Source of the DNA: Palsa-504 sp963744575
GTDB taxonomy: Bacteria; Actinomycetota; Actinomycetes; Streptosporangiales; Streptosporangiaceae
Direction: 5' to 3'
Length of the DNA: 64,000 nt
NCBI GenBank assembly: GCA_963744575.1
Contig: CAVUUF010000014.1
Location: forward strand, 558,001-622,000
Shown here: positions 15,073 to 24,574 of the stretch, one piece after another
Layout: each line of letters begins with the position of its first letter
Position numbering within the stretch: position 1 is the stretch's first letter
Position numbers and translations under genes: made by a program
The notes under the pieces: generated by a model
Databases searched by the model: none
What the model was told of the DNA's origin: nothing
What the model saw: only the letters and a program-made list of their open reading frames with translations

Positions 15073-16060
15073 TCACTGCCCGTCAGCCGACGGGTAGTGA
15101 TAGAGGAGCACATCTCCGACGTTCTCGAACGTCGTCCGGCAGGCCGGCGAACCTTCGGGCGACGGCGGGCGCGCCGTCCATCGTCATCGACCGCGCGTCG
15201 CTGTCCAGTGCCATCCTCATGACGCGGTACTGGTAGTCCGGGCCCGCGCGGAACGCACTCGGCAGGCCGGCCTGCTCGCACCGCTCGACGAGTCCGTTCG
15301 TCGCCCGCGCGTCGTCGTCCAGCGCGCTGCCGGAGTGCAGCGGAGCCAGCGGGAACGTCCGGGTCAGCTCGGGGTGGGCACGCGCGCAGTGGTAACACTC
15401 GCGGTTGTTCTCCAGGACGAGCTTCCAGTTGCCGTTCTCGACGACAATCGAGTCCGCGGCGACCTTGGCGGCCGGGAGCCGGAACGGCGTCAGGTAAGGC
15501 TCAACGAGCCTCTGGAGCGGTTCGATGGGCGGTGCCTCGTCGGCGACACAGACGAACACGAGACCTGCGACGACTGCGCAGCGGGCGGGCAGCAGCCCGA
15601 GCCCGGCCGGTTCGAGGCCGGGCCACGTCCGGGCCCGGTAGAGCCGGCCATCCAGCTCGTAGGTCCATTGGTGGTAGGGGCAGACGAACTTGCGGCGGGT
15701 CGTCCCGGAGGGCGCGCTGCAGATCAGGGCACCTCGGTGCCGGCACACGTTGTGCAGCGCGCGCAGCGTCCCGTCCAGCCCGCGGACGATGACGAGCGGG
15801 TAGTCCCCGACCGTCAGGGTGATGAAGTCGCCGGGCGCGGGGAACTCGCATTCGTGCCCGGCGAACACCCATTCCCGGTGCCAGACGTGCCGCAGGTCCG
15901 CAGCGTGGGTCTCCTGACCGCCGTACATGGGGCCGGGCAGGCAGTGTCCCGGGCGGTGCTGCGCCCGCAGGTCCCGGACGACGTCCAGGGCCGGGCTGAA
16001 ACCTGCGCTCGCGACCGCCCGCGGGCGCGCGGTGGGGGCGGCCATCGGTTCGGCGCTCAT
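15073..16060 (-). pseudogene. Rieske-type oxygenase (GbcA-like), truncated and frameshifted
   Basis: N-terminal Rieske domain is intact: CRHRGALIC and CPYHQWTYELDG supply the Cys-His ligands of the 2Fe-2S cluster. The catalytic domain begins well (NWKLVLENNRECYHCARAHP holds both iron-binding His). The reading frame breaks near RFAGLPDDV; the expected GDVLLYHYPS continues in another frame, which stops at 15073. About 100 C-terminal residues, including the region of the third, carboxylate iron ligand, are missing. The ATG at 16060 overlaps the stop of the preceding remnant (TGATG). The family includes glycine betaine and stachydrine demethylases; the specific substrate is inference. Confidence 0.75.
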
Positions 16061-16620
16061 CAGATCGCCCGGCACAGCCGGGCGGCGTCGAGCATCGCCG
16101 CGTGGACGTTGCGGCCGGCGACCGCGTCGCCGATCCGGAACAGCTGATAGCCGCCGTCCGGGTTCCGGACGCGGACTGCGGGCGTAGCGCCATGAGGTCC
16201 TCCAGATCGATCTCGCCGCCGTTGCGGGACCCGGCAACCAGCGCGTCGTAAACATCCGTCACGGGCCGGGTGCCCGCCTCCGCCACGACCGCGTCGAACA
16301 CCTGCTCCTCGCAATGGCCGGTCCGTCGACGCCGAGCGTCACGACGAGACCGTCCGGTGTCCGCCGGACGGCCCGCAGCCGCCGCAGAACGGTGAACCGG
16401 ACGCCTGCCCGAGCGAGGTCGGCGAGGTAACCGGCTGCGACCAGCCCTCCGACGTCCGGTGCGACGGCCCGTTCGGGCGTGACGACTTCGACCATTCCCC
16501 CGGCGCGGACGACCGCCTCGGCGACGTCCAGCGCCTGGTTGCCGCCGTGGTCGTCATAGATCATCACCCGCCCCGAGACCCGCCGAGCACCAGACAGGAC
16601 GTCCCAGCCGTCTATGACCC
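16060..16620 (-). pseudogene. TMADH-like NADH:flavin oxidoreductase, C-terminal remnant with frameshifts
   Basis: The segment VMIYDDHGGNQALDVAEAVV and later VYDALVAGSRNGGEIDLEDL and YQLFRIGDAVAGRNVHAAML are the nucleotide-binding end of old-yellow-enzyme/trimethylamine-dehydrogenase proteins. They lie in three different frames, so at least two frameshifts have occurred. About 450 N-terminal residues (flavin barrel, 4Fe-4S motif) are absent. With the Rieske gene downstream it forms the usual pair for N-demethylation of quaternary amines. It joins head to head with the GntR fragment at about 16620. Confidence 0.68.
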
Positions 16621-17010
16621 CTCACCCCGGTCGAGCGCGCACTGCAGGACCTCATCGAGGCCGGCCGCACAGGCAACGCCCGGGCAACCGGTGAGGCGGA
16701 CCTGCGCTTCCAGGACACCCTCGCGGGCAGCGCCGGGATGCGCCGCATCCCGCAGATGTTCTACGGGCTCACCGCACAGCTGCGGCTGTTCATCGCCGTC
16801 ATGGGCCTGGATTACACCTACTCGATCCCCGGCATGTGCCAGGATGACACCGCCCTGCTGGACCGCATCCGGGCCCGGGACGAACCCGGGGCAGCTCGCG
16901 TCTGGCACCGGAAGATCGACGACGCCGTGGCATACATGACGACGCAACTGAGCGTCGCCAACACCGCCCGCCGTCCCCGGCCGCGGGGGGGAACCGTTAA
17001 GGGCCCCTGA
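16618..17010 (+). pseudogene. GntR-family FCD domain fragment
   Basis: The frame opens after a stop at 16615-16617 and has no start codon until ATG 16738. The translation (EADLRFQDTLAGSAGMRRIP, then LLDRIRARDEPGAARVWHRK) is the ligand-binding FCD domain of a GntR regulator; the winged-helix N terminus is missing. It was probably the regulator of the broken catabolic genes on the other strand. A deletion seems to have joined the two remnants. Confidence 0.62.
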
Positions 17011-17259
17011 GCACGGCAGGCAGCATCAAGCGTGCATGGCTCGCAACGCCTCAGCCGCCTGATGGCGCGACGGCCGCATCGATCGGCAGGCCGCCGGTGT
17101 GCCTGGCGAGACGCCCTGGCGATTTCTCTTGATCGGGTTTGGCCGGGCTCCCGGCGGGTAGTGAGCTTAGTTGCGCGTTTCCCTGAGTCCGTGACCTGGC
17201 CAGGCCATCTCGCAGCCGTACCTGGGCGGACGGTTGCCGCGGGTGTGGAGGTGGAGCCG

Positions 17260-19989
17260 GTGTTCGTCGCTGTCGGGACGCTAGCCGGCCGGGTGAGCCG
17301 GGTGCCGGGCGTCGTTACCTCGGCGGCCGCCGCCGTGCTGCTGTCGCTGGTCCCGGCGGCGGGGTCCGTGTCCGCGGCCAGCACCGGGCCTGGCGCGGCG
17401 CCGGCATCCGGCGGCGCGGACGGTGCTTATGTGCTGGCCGCTACCAGTACCGGCGGCAGCTACGCCCCGACCTTCACGGGCAACGGGTATATCGGATTGC
17501 GGGTGCCGCCCGCGGGCCAGGGCTACGCGGGCGGGACCGTGCCCACCGACTTCACCCTGGCTGGTTTCTACGCCCAGGCACCCGGCCAGGTCCAGCAGCG
17601 GGCGAACCTGCCCGCCTGGTCCGGCCTGGCGTTCTCTGACGGCGGCCAGGATTTCTCGCTCACCGCCGGGCAGGTCAGCGGCTGGCGGCAGCAGCTCGAC
17701 CTGCATGATGGCGTGATCACCACGACGGCGACGTGGACGGCGCCGGACGGGCATGTGACCGGCCTGCGGTATGACGTGTTCACCGACCGGGCGCGCCCGG
17801 GCGCGGCCGTGGTCCGGCTCGAGCTGACGCCGCGCTGGAGCGGCACCGCCACCGTCACCGATACCATCGACGGCACCCCCGCCACGCTCACCGCCGGCGT
17901 CGCCAAGGGCTCGGACGCGGCCCGGCAACAGGACTGGGTGACGGTCCGTACCAAGGGCACCGGCATCATCGCCGGGCTCGCCAGCCAGCTCAGCCTCGGG
18001 ACCGGAGCCGGCCAGGCTACCGATGCCCCGGTCGCCGAGACCGACCCGCAAAGCGTGGCCCAGCAGCTCACCTTCGCCGTGACGGCAGGCGGCAGCTACA
18101 CCGTGACCAAGTTCGCCGGGATCGCGACGGCTGGCACCGGATCGGGCGCCGCCACGGCCGCGCGGCAGCAGGCGGCTGCGGCCGCGGCGGCGGGCTTCGC
18201 CGGGACCCTCGCGGAGAACACGGCCGCCTGGACGGCGCTGTGGGCCGGCCGCATCGACGTGCTCGGCAGCCCCGTCCTGGCCACCGAGGTCAACGCCAGC
18301 GAGTTCTACCTGTGGGCAAGCACCCGGGACGGTTCGGACTGGAGCATCTCCCCGGCCGGGCTGTCCTCCAACGACTACAACGGGCACATCTTCTGGGACG
18401 CCGAAACGTGGATGTACCCGCCGCTGCTCGCCCAGCACCCCAGCCTCGCGGCCGGGATCGACGCCTACCGCTATGAGCGGCTCGGCGCCGCCGAAGCGCA
18501 CGCCAGGGCGACCGGCTACAGCGGCGCCCGCTTCCCCTGGGAGAGCGCCCTGGACGGGACCGAGCAGATCCCGCCGCCCGCCTCGGTGAACAGCGAGGGC
18601 CTGTACGAACAGCACATTACCGCCGACGTCGCCCTGGCCCAGTGGCAGTACTACCTGGCCACCGGCGACAAGACCTGGCTAGCCCGGTACGGCTGGCCGG
18701 TGCTGTCGCAGACGGCCGCGTTCTGGGCCAGCCGGGTGAGCCCGGGTGCCGGCGGCAGTTATCACATCGACGGCGTGACCGGGCCGGACGAGGAGAACCC
18801 CGACGTCAACGACGAGGTCTATACCAACGTCGGGGCAGCGGCGACGCTGCGGATCGCGGCCCGGGCGGCCCGGGTGGTCGGAGTCAGCGCCCCGGCCTCG
18901 TGGACGAAGATCGCGGACGGGCTGCTCGTGCTCTACGACGCGGGCAGCCAGGTCAACCCGGAGTACTCCGGCTACCAAGGGCAGATGGTCAAGCAGGCCG
19001 ACGCCACGATGCTGTACTACCCATGGGGGTACGCGTCCTCGCGTGCTTCGCCGCAGGCCGACCTGGACTACTACGTGCCACGCACCGATCCGGGCGGCCC
19101 ATCGATGAGCGATGCCATCAACTCGATCGACACCTCCGCCCTCGGCTCGCCGGGCTGCGCGTCCTACGTCTACACACAACGCAGCGTAGAACCGTTTATC
19201 AAGGATCCGTTCGACCAGTTCTCCGAGACCAGGACCGGCGGAGCATTCACCTTCACCACCGGGATCGGCGGCTTCCTGCAGGAATTCCTCTACGGCTACC
19301 CGGGGCTGCGCTGGTCGGCTTCTTCCGTCCAGCTCGACCCGAGCCTGACCAGCCAGCTCGGCGGCGTCATAGTAAGGGACCTGGCCTGGCACGGCAGCCG
19401 GTTCACGGTCACGATCAGGCCGGCCACCACCACCATCTCGGTCCAGTCGGGCCCCCCCCTGCCAGTCACCATCAGCGGGTCCAGCCACACCATTGCCCCC
19501 GGCGTCACGCTCACCGTGCCCACCCGGCGCCCCGACCTCACGCCAACCACCGACCTGGCCCGCTGCCAGCCCGCGACAGCGTCGTCGGCGCAGCCCGGCG
19601 CCGATCCCCTGGCGGCCGTCGACGGCAGCCTGGCGACGGGATGGCAGCCGGAGCAGATCACCGCGAGCATAGACGTCCCGCTCACCCACGCGGCCGTCAT
19701 CAGCCGCGCCACGCTGGACTGGGGCCAGCAGTGGCCGCCCCAGCCCGCGCCGAACGTGCACCCGCCGGCCGGACCGGTCAAGACGCTCCGCGCCTCCTCT
19801 TATGACCTGGTGATATCGGTCAACGGCCGGGACTGGACCGTGGTCGCGAGCGTCACCGGCCGCACCACAGGGACCCGCGACGTGCTCACCTTCCCGCCGG
19901 TCCGCGCCCGGTATGTCGGCGTCCGCATCACGGCCGCAACGAACAACACCCCGCCGATACTGGAGGAACTCACCGTTCCCTCCAGCTGA
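17260..19989 (+). CDS. Secreted glycoside hydrolase family 65 protein with C-terminal discoidin-like domain
   Basis: The GTG at 17260 follows GGAGGTGGAG and yields a signal peptide (GRVSRVPGVVTSAAAAVLLS, cleavage near SVSA-A). The central (alpha/alpha)6 barrel shows GHIFWDAETWMYPPLLAQHP, typical of GH65 acid trehalase/glucosyl-hydroxylysine glucosidase relatives, and GVTGPDEENPDVNDEVYTN with the catalytic Glu in GPDE. From about residue 770 on, the sequence resembles an F5/8 type C carbohydrate-binding module ending ARYVGVRITAATNN. Length is about 910 residues. The upstream open frame to 17032 is not needed. Expected to act outside the cell on an alpha-glucoside; the substrate is not established. 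Confidence 0.86.
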   Translation: MFVAVGTLAGRVSRVPGVVTSAAAAVLLSLVPAAGSVSAASTGPGAAPASGGADGAYVLAATSTGGSYAPTFTGNGYIGLRVPPAGQGYAGGTVPTDFTLAGFYAQAPGQVQQRANLPAWSGLAFSDGGQDFSLTAGQVSGWRQQLDLHDGVITTTATWTAPDGHVTGLRYDVFTDRARPGAAVVRLELTPRWSGTATVTDTIDGTPATLTAGVAKGSDAARQQDWVTVRTKGTGIIAGLASQLSLGTGAGQATDAPVAETDPQSVAQQLTFAVTAGGSYTVTKFAGIATAGTGSGAATAARQQAAAAAAAGFAGTLAENTAAWTALWAGRIDVLGSPVLATEVNASEFYLWASTRDGSDWSISPAGLSSNDYNGHIFWDAETWMYPPLLAQHPSLAAGIDAYRYERLGAAEAHARATGYSGARFPWESALDGTEQIPPPASVNSEGLYEQHITADVALAQWQYYLATGDKTWLARYGWPVLSQTAAFWASRVSPGAGGSYHIDGVTGPDEENPDVNDEVYTNVGAAATLRIAARAARVVGVSAPASWTKIADGLLVLYDAGSQVNPEYSGYQGQMVKQADATMLYYPWGYASSRASPQADLDYYVPRTDPGGPSMSDAINSIDTSALGSPGCASYVYTQRSVEPFIKDPFDQFSETRTGGAFTFTTGIGGFLQEFLYGYPGLRWSASSVQLDPSLTSQLGGVIVRDLAWHGSRFTVTIRPATTTISVQSGPPLPVTISGSSHTIAPGVTLTVPTRRPDLTPTTDLARCQPATASSAQPGADPLAAVDGSLATGWQPEQITASIDVPLTHAAVISRATLDWGQQWPPQPAPNVHPPAGPVKTLRASSYDLVISVNGRDWTVVASVTGRTTGTRDVLTFPPVRARYVGVRITAATNNTPPILEELTVPSS

Positions 19990-20195
19990 GCCGCCGCAGG
20001 CATCCGCGTAACCAGGCGCGCCGGCTTGCAGGCGCGGTGCCGGAGACCTGGGAAGCGCCGATCCCAGGCCGAAAAGCCGCGGCCGAGGTGGAGGACGTGC
20101 TGCAGGAGAGCGTCCTCGCGATCTGGCGGGTGATGATGACTGTCACGACCGGCGCGGCGGGGTGCCGAACTGCCACGCCGGCAGGAGGGACAAGC

Positions 20196-20963
20196 ATGCA
20201 CATCCTGGCGAGCGGCAATCCCCCGCCGTTGCCCGGCTTCCTCGACTCGCTGGCCAGGCCGCTGGACCACTTCGGCTACTGGGCCGTCCTGCTTCTGGTC
20301 ATGCTCGAGGACTTCGGGATTCCCGTGCCCGGCGAGACCGTGCTCATCGCCGCCTCGGTCTACGCGGGCGCGGGCAGGCTCAACGTGGTGGCGGTCGGCG
20401 TGGTCGGGTTCATCGCGGCCGTCGCCGGCGACAACATCGGCTTCGCCATCGGGCATTTCGGCGGCCGCACGCTGGTGCTGCGCTGGGGACGCTACGTGCG
20501 CCTCACCGAGGAGCGGCTGGCCAAGGCCGAGGGGTTCTTCGAACGGCACGGCGGCTGGATCATCACGGTCGCGCGCTTCATCGAGGTGCTCCGGCAGGCC
20601 AATGGGATCGTCGCCGGTATCTCCGGCATGCGGTGGCTGCGCTTTCTGGCCTTCAACGCGCTCGGCGCGGCCTTGTGGGTAGGGACCTGGGTGAGCCTCG
20701 GTTACCTGGCCGGCAGCCACATCGGCACGATCTACCACTACATCACCGAGTACTCCTTCTACCTGCTGATCGCGCTGGCCGCGCTGCTGGCGGGCCATAT
20801 CGCCCGGCGCGTGCTGCGCCGCAGCCGCCACCGTGCCACGCCGGCCCGTGACCCGGCCAGCGGCCAGCCGTCTACGAGGCGGCCCTCCGCGAGCGACACG
20901 GCCAGCACGGAGCCAGCCGCCAGCCAGCACACCGAAGCAAGACAGCCTCACCGGAAGCCATAG
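20196..20963 (+). CDS. DedA family membrane protein
   Basis: The ATG at 20196 follows GGAGGG. The family core is present: LEDFGIPVPGETVLIAASVY, then AAVAGDNIGFAIGHFGGRT and GGWIITVARFIEVLRQANGI followed by ISGMRWLRFLAFNALGAALW. DedA proteins are polytopic inner-membrane proteins linked to phospholipid flipping and proton-motive-force homeostasis. The last 50 residues are a polar tail rich in Arg, Ser and Ala, not part of the domain. No operon partner. Confidence 0.9.
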   Translation: MHILASGNPPPLPGFLDSLARPLDHFGYWAVLLLVMLEDFGIPVPGETVLIAASVYAGAGRLNVVAVGVVGFIAAVAGDNIGFAIGHFGGRTLVLRWGRYVRLTEERLAKAEGFFERHGGWIITVARFIEVLRQANGIVAGISGMRWLRFLAFNALGAALWVGTWVSLGYLAGSHIGTIYHYITEYSFYLLIALAALLAGHIARRVLRRSRHRATPARDPASGQPSTRRPSASDTASTEPAASQHTEARQPHRKP

Positions 20964-21043
20964 CGCTCAGACTGCTCGCCATCGGCTGGTGGCGCGGTCC
21001 ATCGGGATCTCCAAGGTGGGGTGGCGATGGGACGGTCATGCGG

Positions 21044-21350
21044 TCAGCAGACGACGAGCAGCGCGGCGGCGATGATCAGGTCACAGACCAGGCAGGTCTC
21101 CGCGTACCAGCGGGGGACGACGCAGTCGGCGCGGTGGTGCACGGCGTCCCAGTCGCCGGTGGCCACGTCGCCGAACGCAGGCGCGCGGCACTTTGACAGC
21201 TACGATCCCGCGGTCCGGGTCGCGTAACTGCGCCTCCTCCTCCTCCTCCTCCTCATCGACGAGGACACCGCCGCGCAACTCCTCGAGCCGCTGCGCCACG
21301 TGCTCGGCCACGATGTCATGCATGCCGATAGGGCTGTCGACGGCAGGCAT
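21044..21350 (-). pseudogene. Possible broken small gene with a poly-Glu tract
   Basis: The first part (DIVAEHVAQRLEELRGG followed by seven Glu from a GAG repeat) and a later part in another frame (FGDVATGDWDAVHHRADC, ending AALLVVC at 21044) both look coding. A frameshift would join them at about 21185. The family is not recognised. The region 20964-21043 holds nothing else. Confidence 0.3.
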
Positions 21351-21454
21351 CCAGTGTCAGAACAAGCTGGCATGCTCGGACCCTGGCACGAACCCAGGCG
21401 GTCTACTACCGTGACTCGCGCGGCGCCGTCCCGTGTGCCTGCTCTTGGGGCGGT

Positions 21455-21734
21455 CGGCCCGCCGGGCCTGCGCCACGCTGGCCGGATTGAAGTCCAGGCC
21501 GGTGACCCGCCCGGCCGGGCCGACTCGGTCGAGCAGCAGGTCCAGGATCCCTTCCGGCCCGCAGCCAAGGTCGATCGCGCTGCTGCCCGCGGCGATCCCG
21601 ACCCGGTCCAGCAGCGCCTCGCTGTCCTGCCGCAGCTCGGCGGCCTGGTGCCGCAGCCGGTCCTGCTCGGCCGGGCTGTGCCCAGCGCATACACCGTGCT
21701 GGGGCCGCCGCCCGGGAGTATGCGGCTCGGGCAC
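21455..21734 (-). pseudogene. SAM-dependent methyltransferase, N-terminal fragment
   Basis: Residues to about 92 are a class I methyltransferase start: GHSPAEQDRLRHQAAEL, motif I SSAIDLGCGPEGILDLL and RVTGLDFNPASVAQA. Similarity ends abruptly there, whereas the family continues for about 180 more residues. The frame continues as random sequence to 21357. A truncated gene is the simplest reading. Confidence 0.65.
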
Positions 21735-21912
21735 GTCTGGCGCTGGACCGTTCGGAGCTGATGCTGCGCGTCGCAGAGGAACTGGCTGACACCTGGCGCG
21801 GGGACGCGCATGGTCGTGGTCTCCCCCGTGGTAATGTCAGGTAGTCACTCCGGACCTCGGTGGCTGATGGCGTTGGCTGACTGCAACGCCGCCGAGATGC
21901 TCGGAGCTCCTA

Positions 21913-22365
21913 ATGCTTGGTTGGGGTAAGACCGGTACGGTTCATGCTTCCGCCACGGTCATCCCGGCCCGCAGCCAGGAGATCTTCCAGAGTTATGCCG
22001 TCGCGCTGTACCGGCAGGCGCTGCTGAATCTCGACGACTCGGTGCCGACCGGGCATGTCGCCTGTGACGCCCTCGTCAATGAATGCGCGCTGGCCGCGAT
22101 GCCGGAGCGCGGCGAAGACGGTGCGCGATATCGCCTGGCAGAGTCGGTCTTCCGGCGTTCCCGCCGGTTGGCCGCCGGGCCGGCGCAGCAGGATCGCCTC
22201 TCCGGCCAGGGAGCACTCGGATTCGTGCTATCCGGCGGCCTGGGGTACATCCGGGTCAGCGCAGTGCTGGGGATCCATCCGCGCGAGATGGCGGCCCTGT
22301 TGCGGGCGGTACTGCGCAAGCTGACAACCTCACCGCCCGCCGCCGAGGACGGCGATCAACCATGA
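21913..22365 (+). CDS. Sigma-70 region-4-like regulatory protein of an actinobacterial family
   Basis: 150 residues. The N-terminal half (YAVALYRQALLNLDDSVPTG, then CALAAMPERGEDGARYRLAE) and the C-terminal half, with GALGFVLSGGLGYIRVSAVL and HPREMAALLRAVLRKL, match a family of small proteins seen in many actinomycetes, in which the C-terminal part resembles a sigma region 4 helix-turn-helix. No region 2 is present, so it is not a complete sigma factor. The small membrane-peptide gene follows after 125 bases on the same strand. Function unknown. Confidence 0.65.
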   Translation: MLGWGKTGTVHASATVIPARSQEIFQSYAVALYRQALLNLDDSVPTGHVACDALVNECALAAMPERGEDGARYRLAESVFRRSRRLAAGPAQQDRLSGQGALGFVLSGGLGYIRVSAVLGIHPREMAALLRAVLRKLTTSPPAAEDGDQP

Positions 22366-22490
22366 GGGGCCTGTGCCGCCGGCAATAGCCGGTGAAGCGG
22401 GCGGCCGGCAGCACAAGGGCGCTTGCTCCGGGACAAGGACATCAACGTCGCGGGCCGCTATCGCAGACCCGCCGAGAGCAGGAGGAAATG

Positions 22491-22610
22491 ATGCGGCCAC
22501 TTGGATACGCCACGGCAATCACCATGGCAGTCGCCGGAACCGCGCTTGGGGTGCTGGCGGTCAAGACGCTGCCGGACATGCGGCGGTATGTGGCGATGAG
22601 GAAGATGTGA
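22491..22610 (+). CDS. 39-residue single-span membrane peptide
   Basis: GCAGGAGG lies five bases before the second of two adjacent ATGs (22488, 22491). The peptide has one hydrophobic helix (YATAITMAVAGTALGVLAV) followed by a basic tail KTLPDMRRYVAMRKM, so the C terminus should face the cytoplasm. Short peptides of this kind are common in actinomycete genomes, often near regulators such as the upstream gene. Function unknown. Confidence 0.65.
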   Translation: MRPLGYATAITMAVAGTALGVLAVKTLPDMRRYVAMRKM

Positions 22611-22967
22611 CTCGCGTCCGCAGATCGCGGGCTATGTCTTCCGCGGTACGCATGCCGGGGCATTGGCGCCCGCGGGCCTAGTCGCTTTCAATCGAGCCGC
22701 CGCAGCCATCGGAAGCCGTACCGACCGAGAGTGATGTCCTGGCCTGGGCTATACGGTGGGTCGGGGTCGCCGAGCACCTGCCGCATACTTTGTTCCTCGG
22801 CCGGCTCGTCCGGGTCATCGGGCAGCCTGGCCGACCTCGGGGTCCGCGGCCGATGGCAAGGGGTTCATGCTGTCTTGCGGCGACCGGAGCAGCAGGCCAG
22901 CTTCCCTGCCGGTCAGCAGGGGCGCGCGATAAAAAGGGCACTAGACGATCAGGAGAGGAAGCCGCCG
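22611..22967. other. Intergenic region upstream of the amidase gene
   Basis: About 357 bases. A short coding-like stretch at about 22733-22815 (DVLAWAIRWVGVAEHLPHTL) has no start or family and may be a gene remnant. No promoter was identified with confidence. Confidence 0.35.
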
Positions 22968-23972
22968 ATGGATGTCATCGAGTTCCGCCCGGACCGTGAC
23001 CAGTATGCGTTCACCTTCGGCGGCGTCACGCCCGTCCGCAAGGTCCAGCCGGGAACGATGCTGCGGCTGTGGACGGACGACGCCTTCTGCGGCAACCTGC
23101 GGGACCCGGCCGACATGCCCAGCGCCAAGCTGACGATACCGTTCGTCAACCCGCAGACCGGCCCGTTCTACGTGGAGGGGGCGGAGCCCGGGGACACGCT
23201 CGCGCTGCACTTCGTGGACCTCAGCCCAGCGCGGGACTGGGGCGCGTCCAGCACCATCCCCCTGTTCGGCGGCCTAACGGGCACGGACCGCACCGCCACG
23301 CTGCAGGACCCACTGGAGGAGCGGACCTGGATCTACGAGGTGGACCGGGACCGGCGCACCGTTGTGTTCCAGGCCCGGGCCAGCGACCTGCGGCTGGAGC
23401 TGCCGATGGATCCGATGCTGGGCACGGTGGGCGTGGCCCCGGCCGCCGGCGAGGTGCGGTCCTCACTGGTCCCGGACGCCTTCGGCGGGAACATGGACAC
23501 CCCCGAGATGCGCGCCGGCGCCAGCTGCTACCTGGGGGTCAACGTGCCGGGCGCGCTGTTCTCCGTCGGCGACGGCCACTACCGGCAGGGCGAGGGCGAG
23601 TCGTGCGGTACCGCGGTGGAAGGTGCGATGGACGTCTGGCTCATCGTGGACCTAGTCAAGGGCGGGGGGCCCGCCTGGCCGCGGATCGAGACCGACGACC
23701 ATCTCATGGTGGTGGGGTCGAGCCGGCCGCTGGAGGACGCCTGGCGGATCAGCCAGACAGGCATGGTGGGCTGGCTGAGCGACCTGTACGGGCTGGACAG
23801 GCTCGACGCCTACCAGTTGCTCACCCAGGTGAGCGAGTGCCCGCTCGCCAACGTGGTGGACGTCAACTACAGCTCGGTCACGAAGGTGCGCAAGAGCCTG
23901 CTGCCCCCGGCGGACGCCTACGAGGGCATGCACCGGCGGCTGCGCGGGCTGGCCGAGACCGCCAGCCGGTAA
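22968..23972 (+). CDS. Acetamidase/formamidase family protein
   Basis: 334 residues, full length for this short form. Typical segments are GPFYVEGAEPGDTLALHFVD, LPMDPMLGTVGVAPA and the conserved FGGNMDTPEMRAGASCYLGV followed by GALFSVGDGHYRQGEGE. The family hydrolyses formamide or acetamide to ammonia and the acid; which one is used cannot be told. Start at ATG 22968 with GAGAGGAAG upstream. Cytoplasmic; no operon partner now, since the SDR gene 105 bases downstream is broken. Confidence 0.9.
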   Translation: MDVIEFRPDRDQYAFTFGGVTPVRKVQPGTMLRLWTDDAFCGNLRDPADMPSAKLTIPFVNPQTGPFYVEGAEPGDTLALHFVDLSPARDWGASSTIPLFGGLTGTDRTATLQDPLEERTWIYEVDRDRRTVVFQARASDLRLELPMDPMLGTVGVAPAAGEVRSSLVPDAFGGNMDTPEMRAGASCYLGVNVPGALFSVGDGHYRQGEGESCGTAVEGAMDVWLIVDLVKGGGPAWPRIETDDHLMVVGSSRPLEDAWRISQTGMVGWLSDLYGLDRLDAYQLLTQVSECPLANVVDVNYSSVTKVRKSLLPPADAYEGMHRRLRGLAETASR

Positions 23973-24076
23973 GGCGGCGAGAAGACGGCCGCCGGAGCGT
24001 CCCGGCAGGCCCGGCACGTCAGCGGATGCCTCGTTCGGGATAATCCGATTGTCCGGCAGCGGCGAGGAGGTAGCAG

Positions 24077-24570
24077 ATGGACCTAGGGCTAAAGGGATTG
24101 CGCGCTCTGGTGACCGGCGGCACCAGGGGCATCGGGCGGGCCATCGTGGAGACGCTCGCGGATGAGGGGGCCGCGGTCGCGTTCTGCGCCCGGACCGCGG
24201 CCGACGTGGCTCAGGCGGCCGAGGACATGACCGGCCGCGGCGCCATGGTGACCGGGCGCTGCGTCGATGTCTCCGACGGAGAGGGCGTGCGGCCGTGGGT
24301 CGGCGACACCGCCGCCGAACTGGGCGGCCTGGACATCGTGGTGGCCAATGTGAGCGCGCTGGCCATACCGGACGAGGAGGCCAACTGGCGGGCGAGCTTT
24401 GACGTGGACCTGATGGGCACGGTTCACCTAGTGAACGCCGCGCTGCCGTACCTGGAACGCAGCGAGGCGGCCTCGATTGTGACGATCTCCAGCGTGTCCG
24501 GCCGCGAGGTGGACTTCGCCGCAGGGCCCTACGGCACCATGAAGGCGGCGATCATCCACTTCGCGGCCGC
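24077..24570 (+). pseudogene. Short-chain dehydrogenase/reductase, truncated
   Basis: Good ribosome site (GAGGAGG) and a normal SDR N terminus: VTGGTRGIGRAI (NAD(P) loop), DIVVANVSALA, ISSVSGREVDF and the catalytic YGTMK. Right after the active-site Lys, at about 24566, the sequence stops resembling an SDR; the family needs about 80 more residues. The open frame runs on to 24733 over unrelated sequence that belongs to a remnant on the other strand. Confidence 0.75.
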
Positions 24571-24574
24571 GGCC

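Noticed and set aside
17032..17259. Upstream extension of the GH65 gene to ATG 17032
   Set aside because: It would bury the signal peptide 85 residues inside the protein; GTG 17260 has a strong SD and the right spacing.
20070..20135. Short stretch resembling sigma-70 region 2 (EVEDVLQESVLAIWR) before the DedA gene
   Set aside because: Only about 20 residues, no start or continuation; may be a relic or chance.
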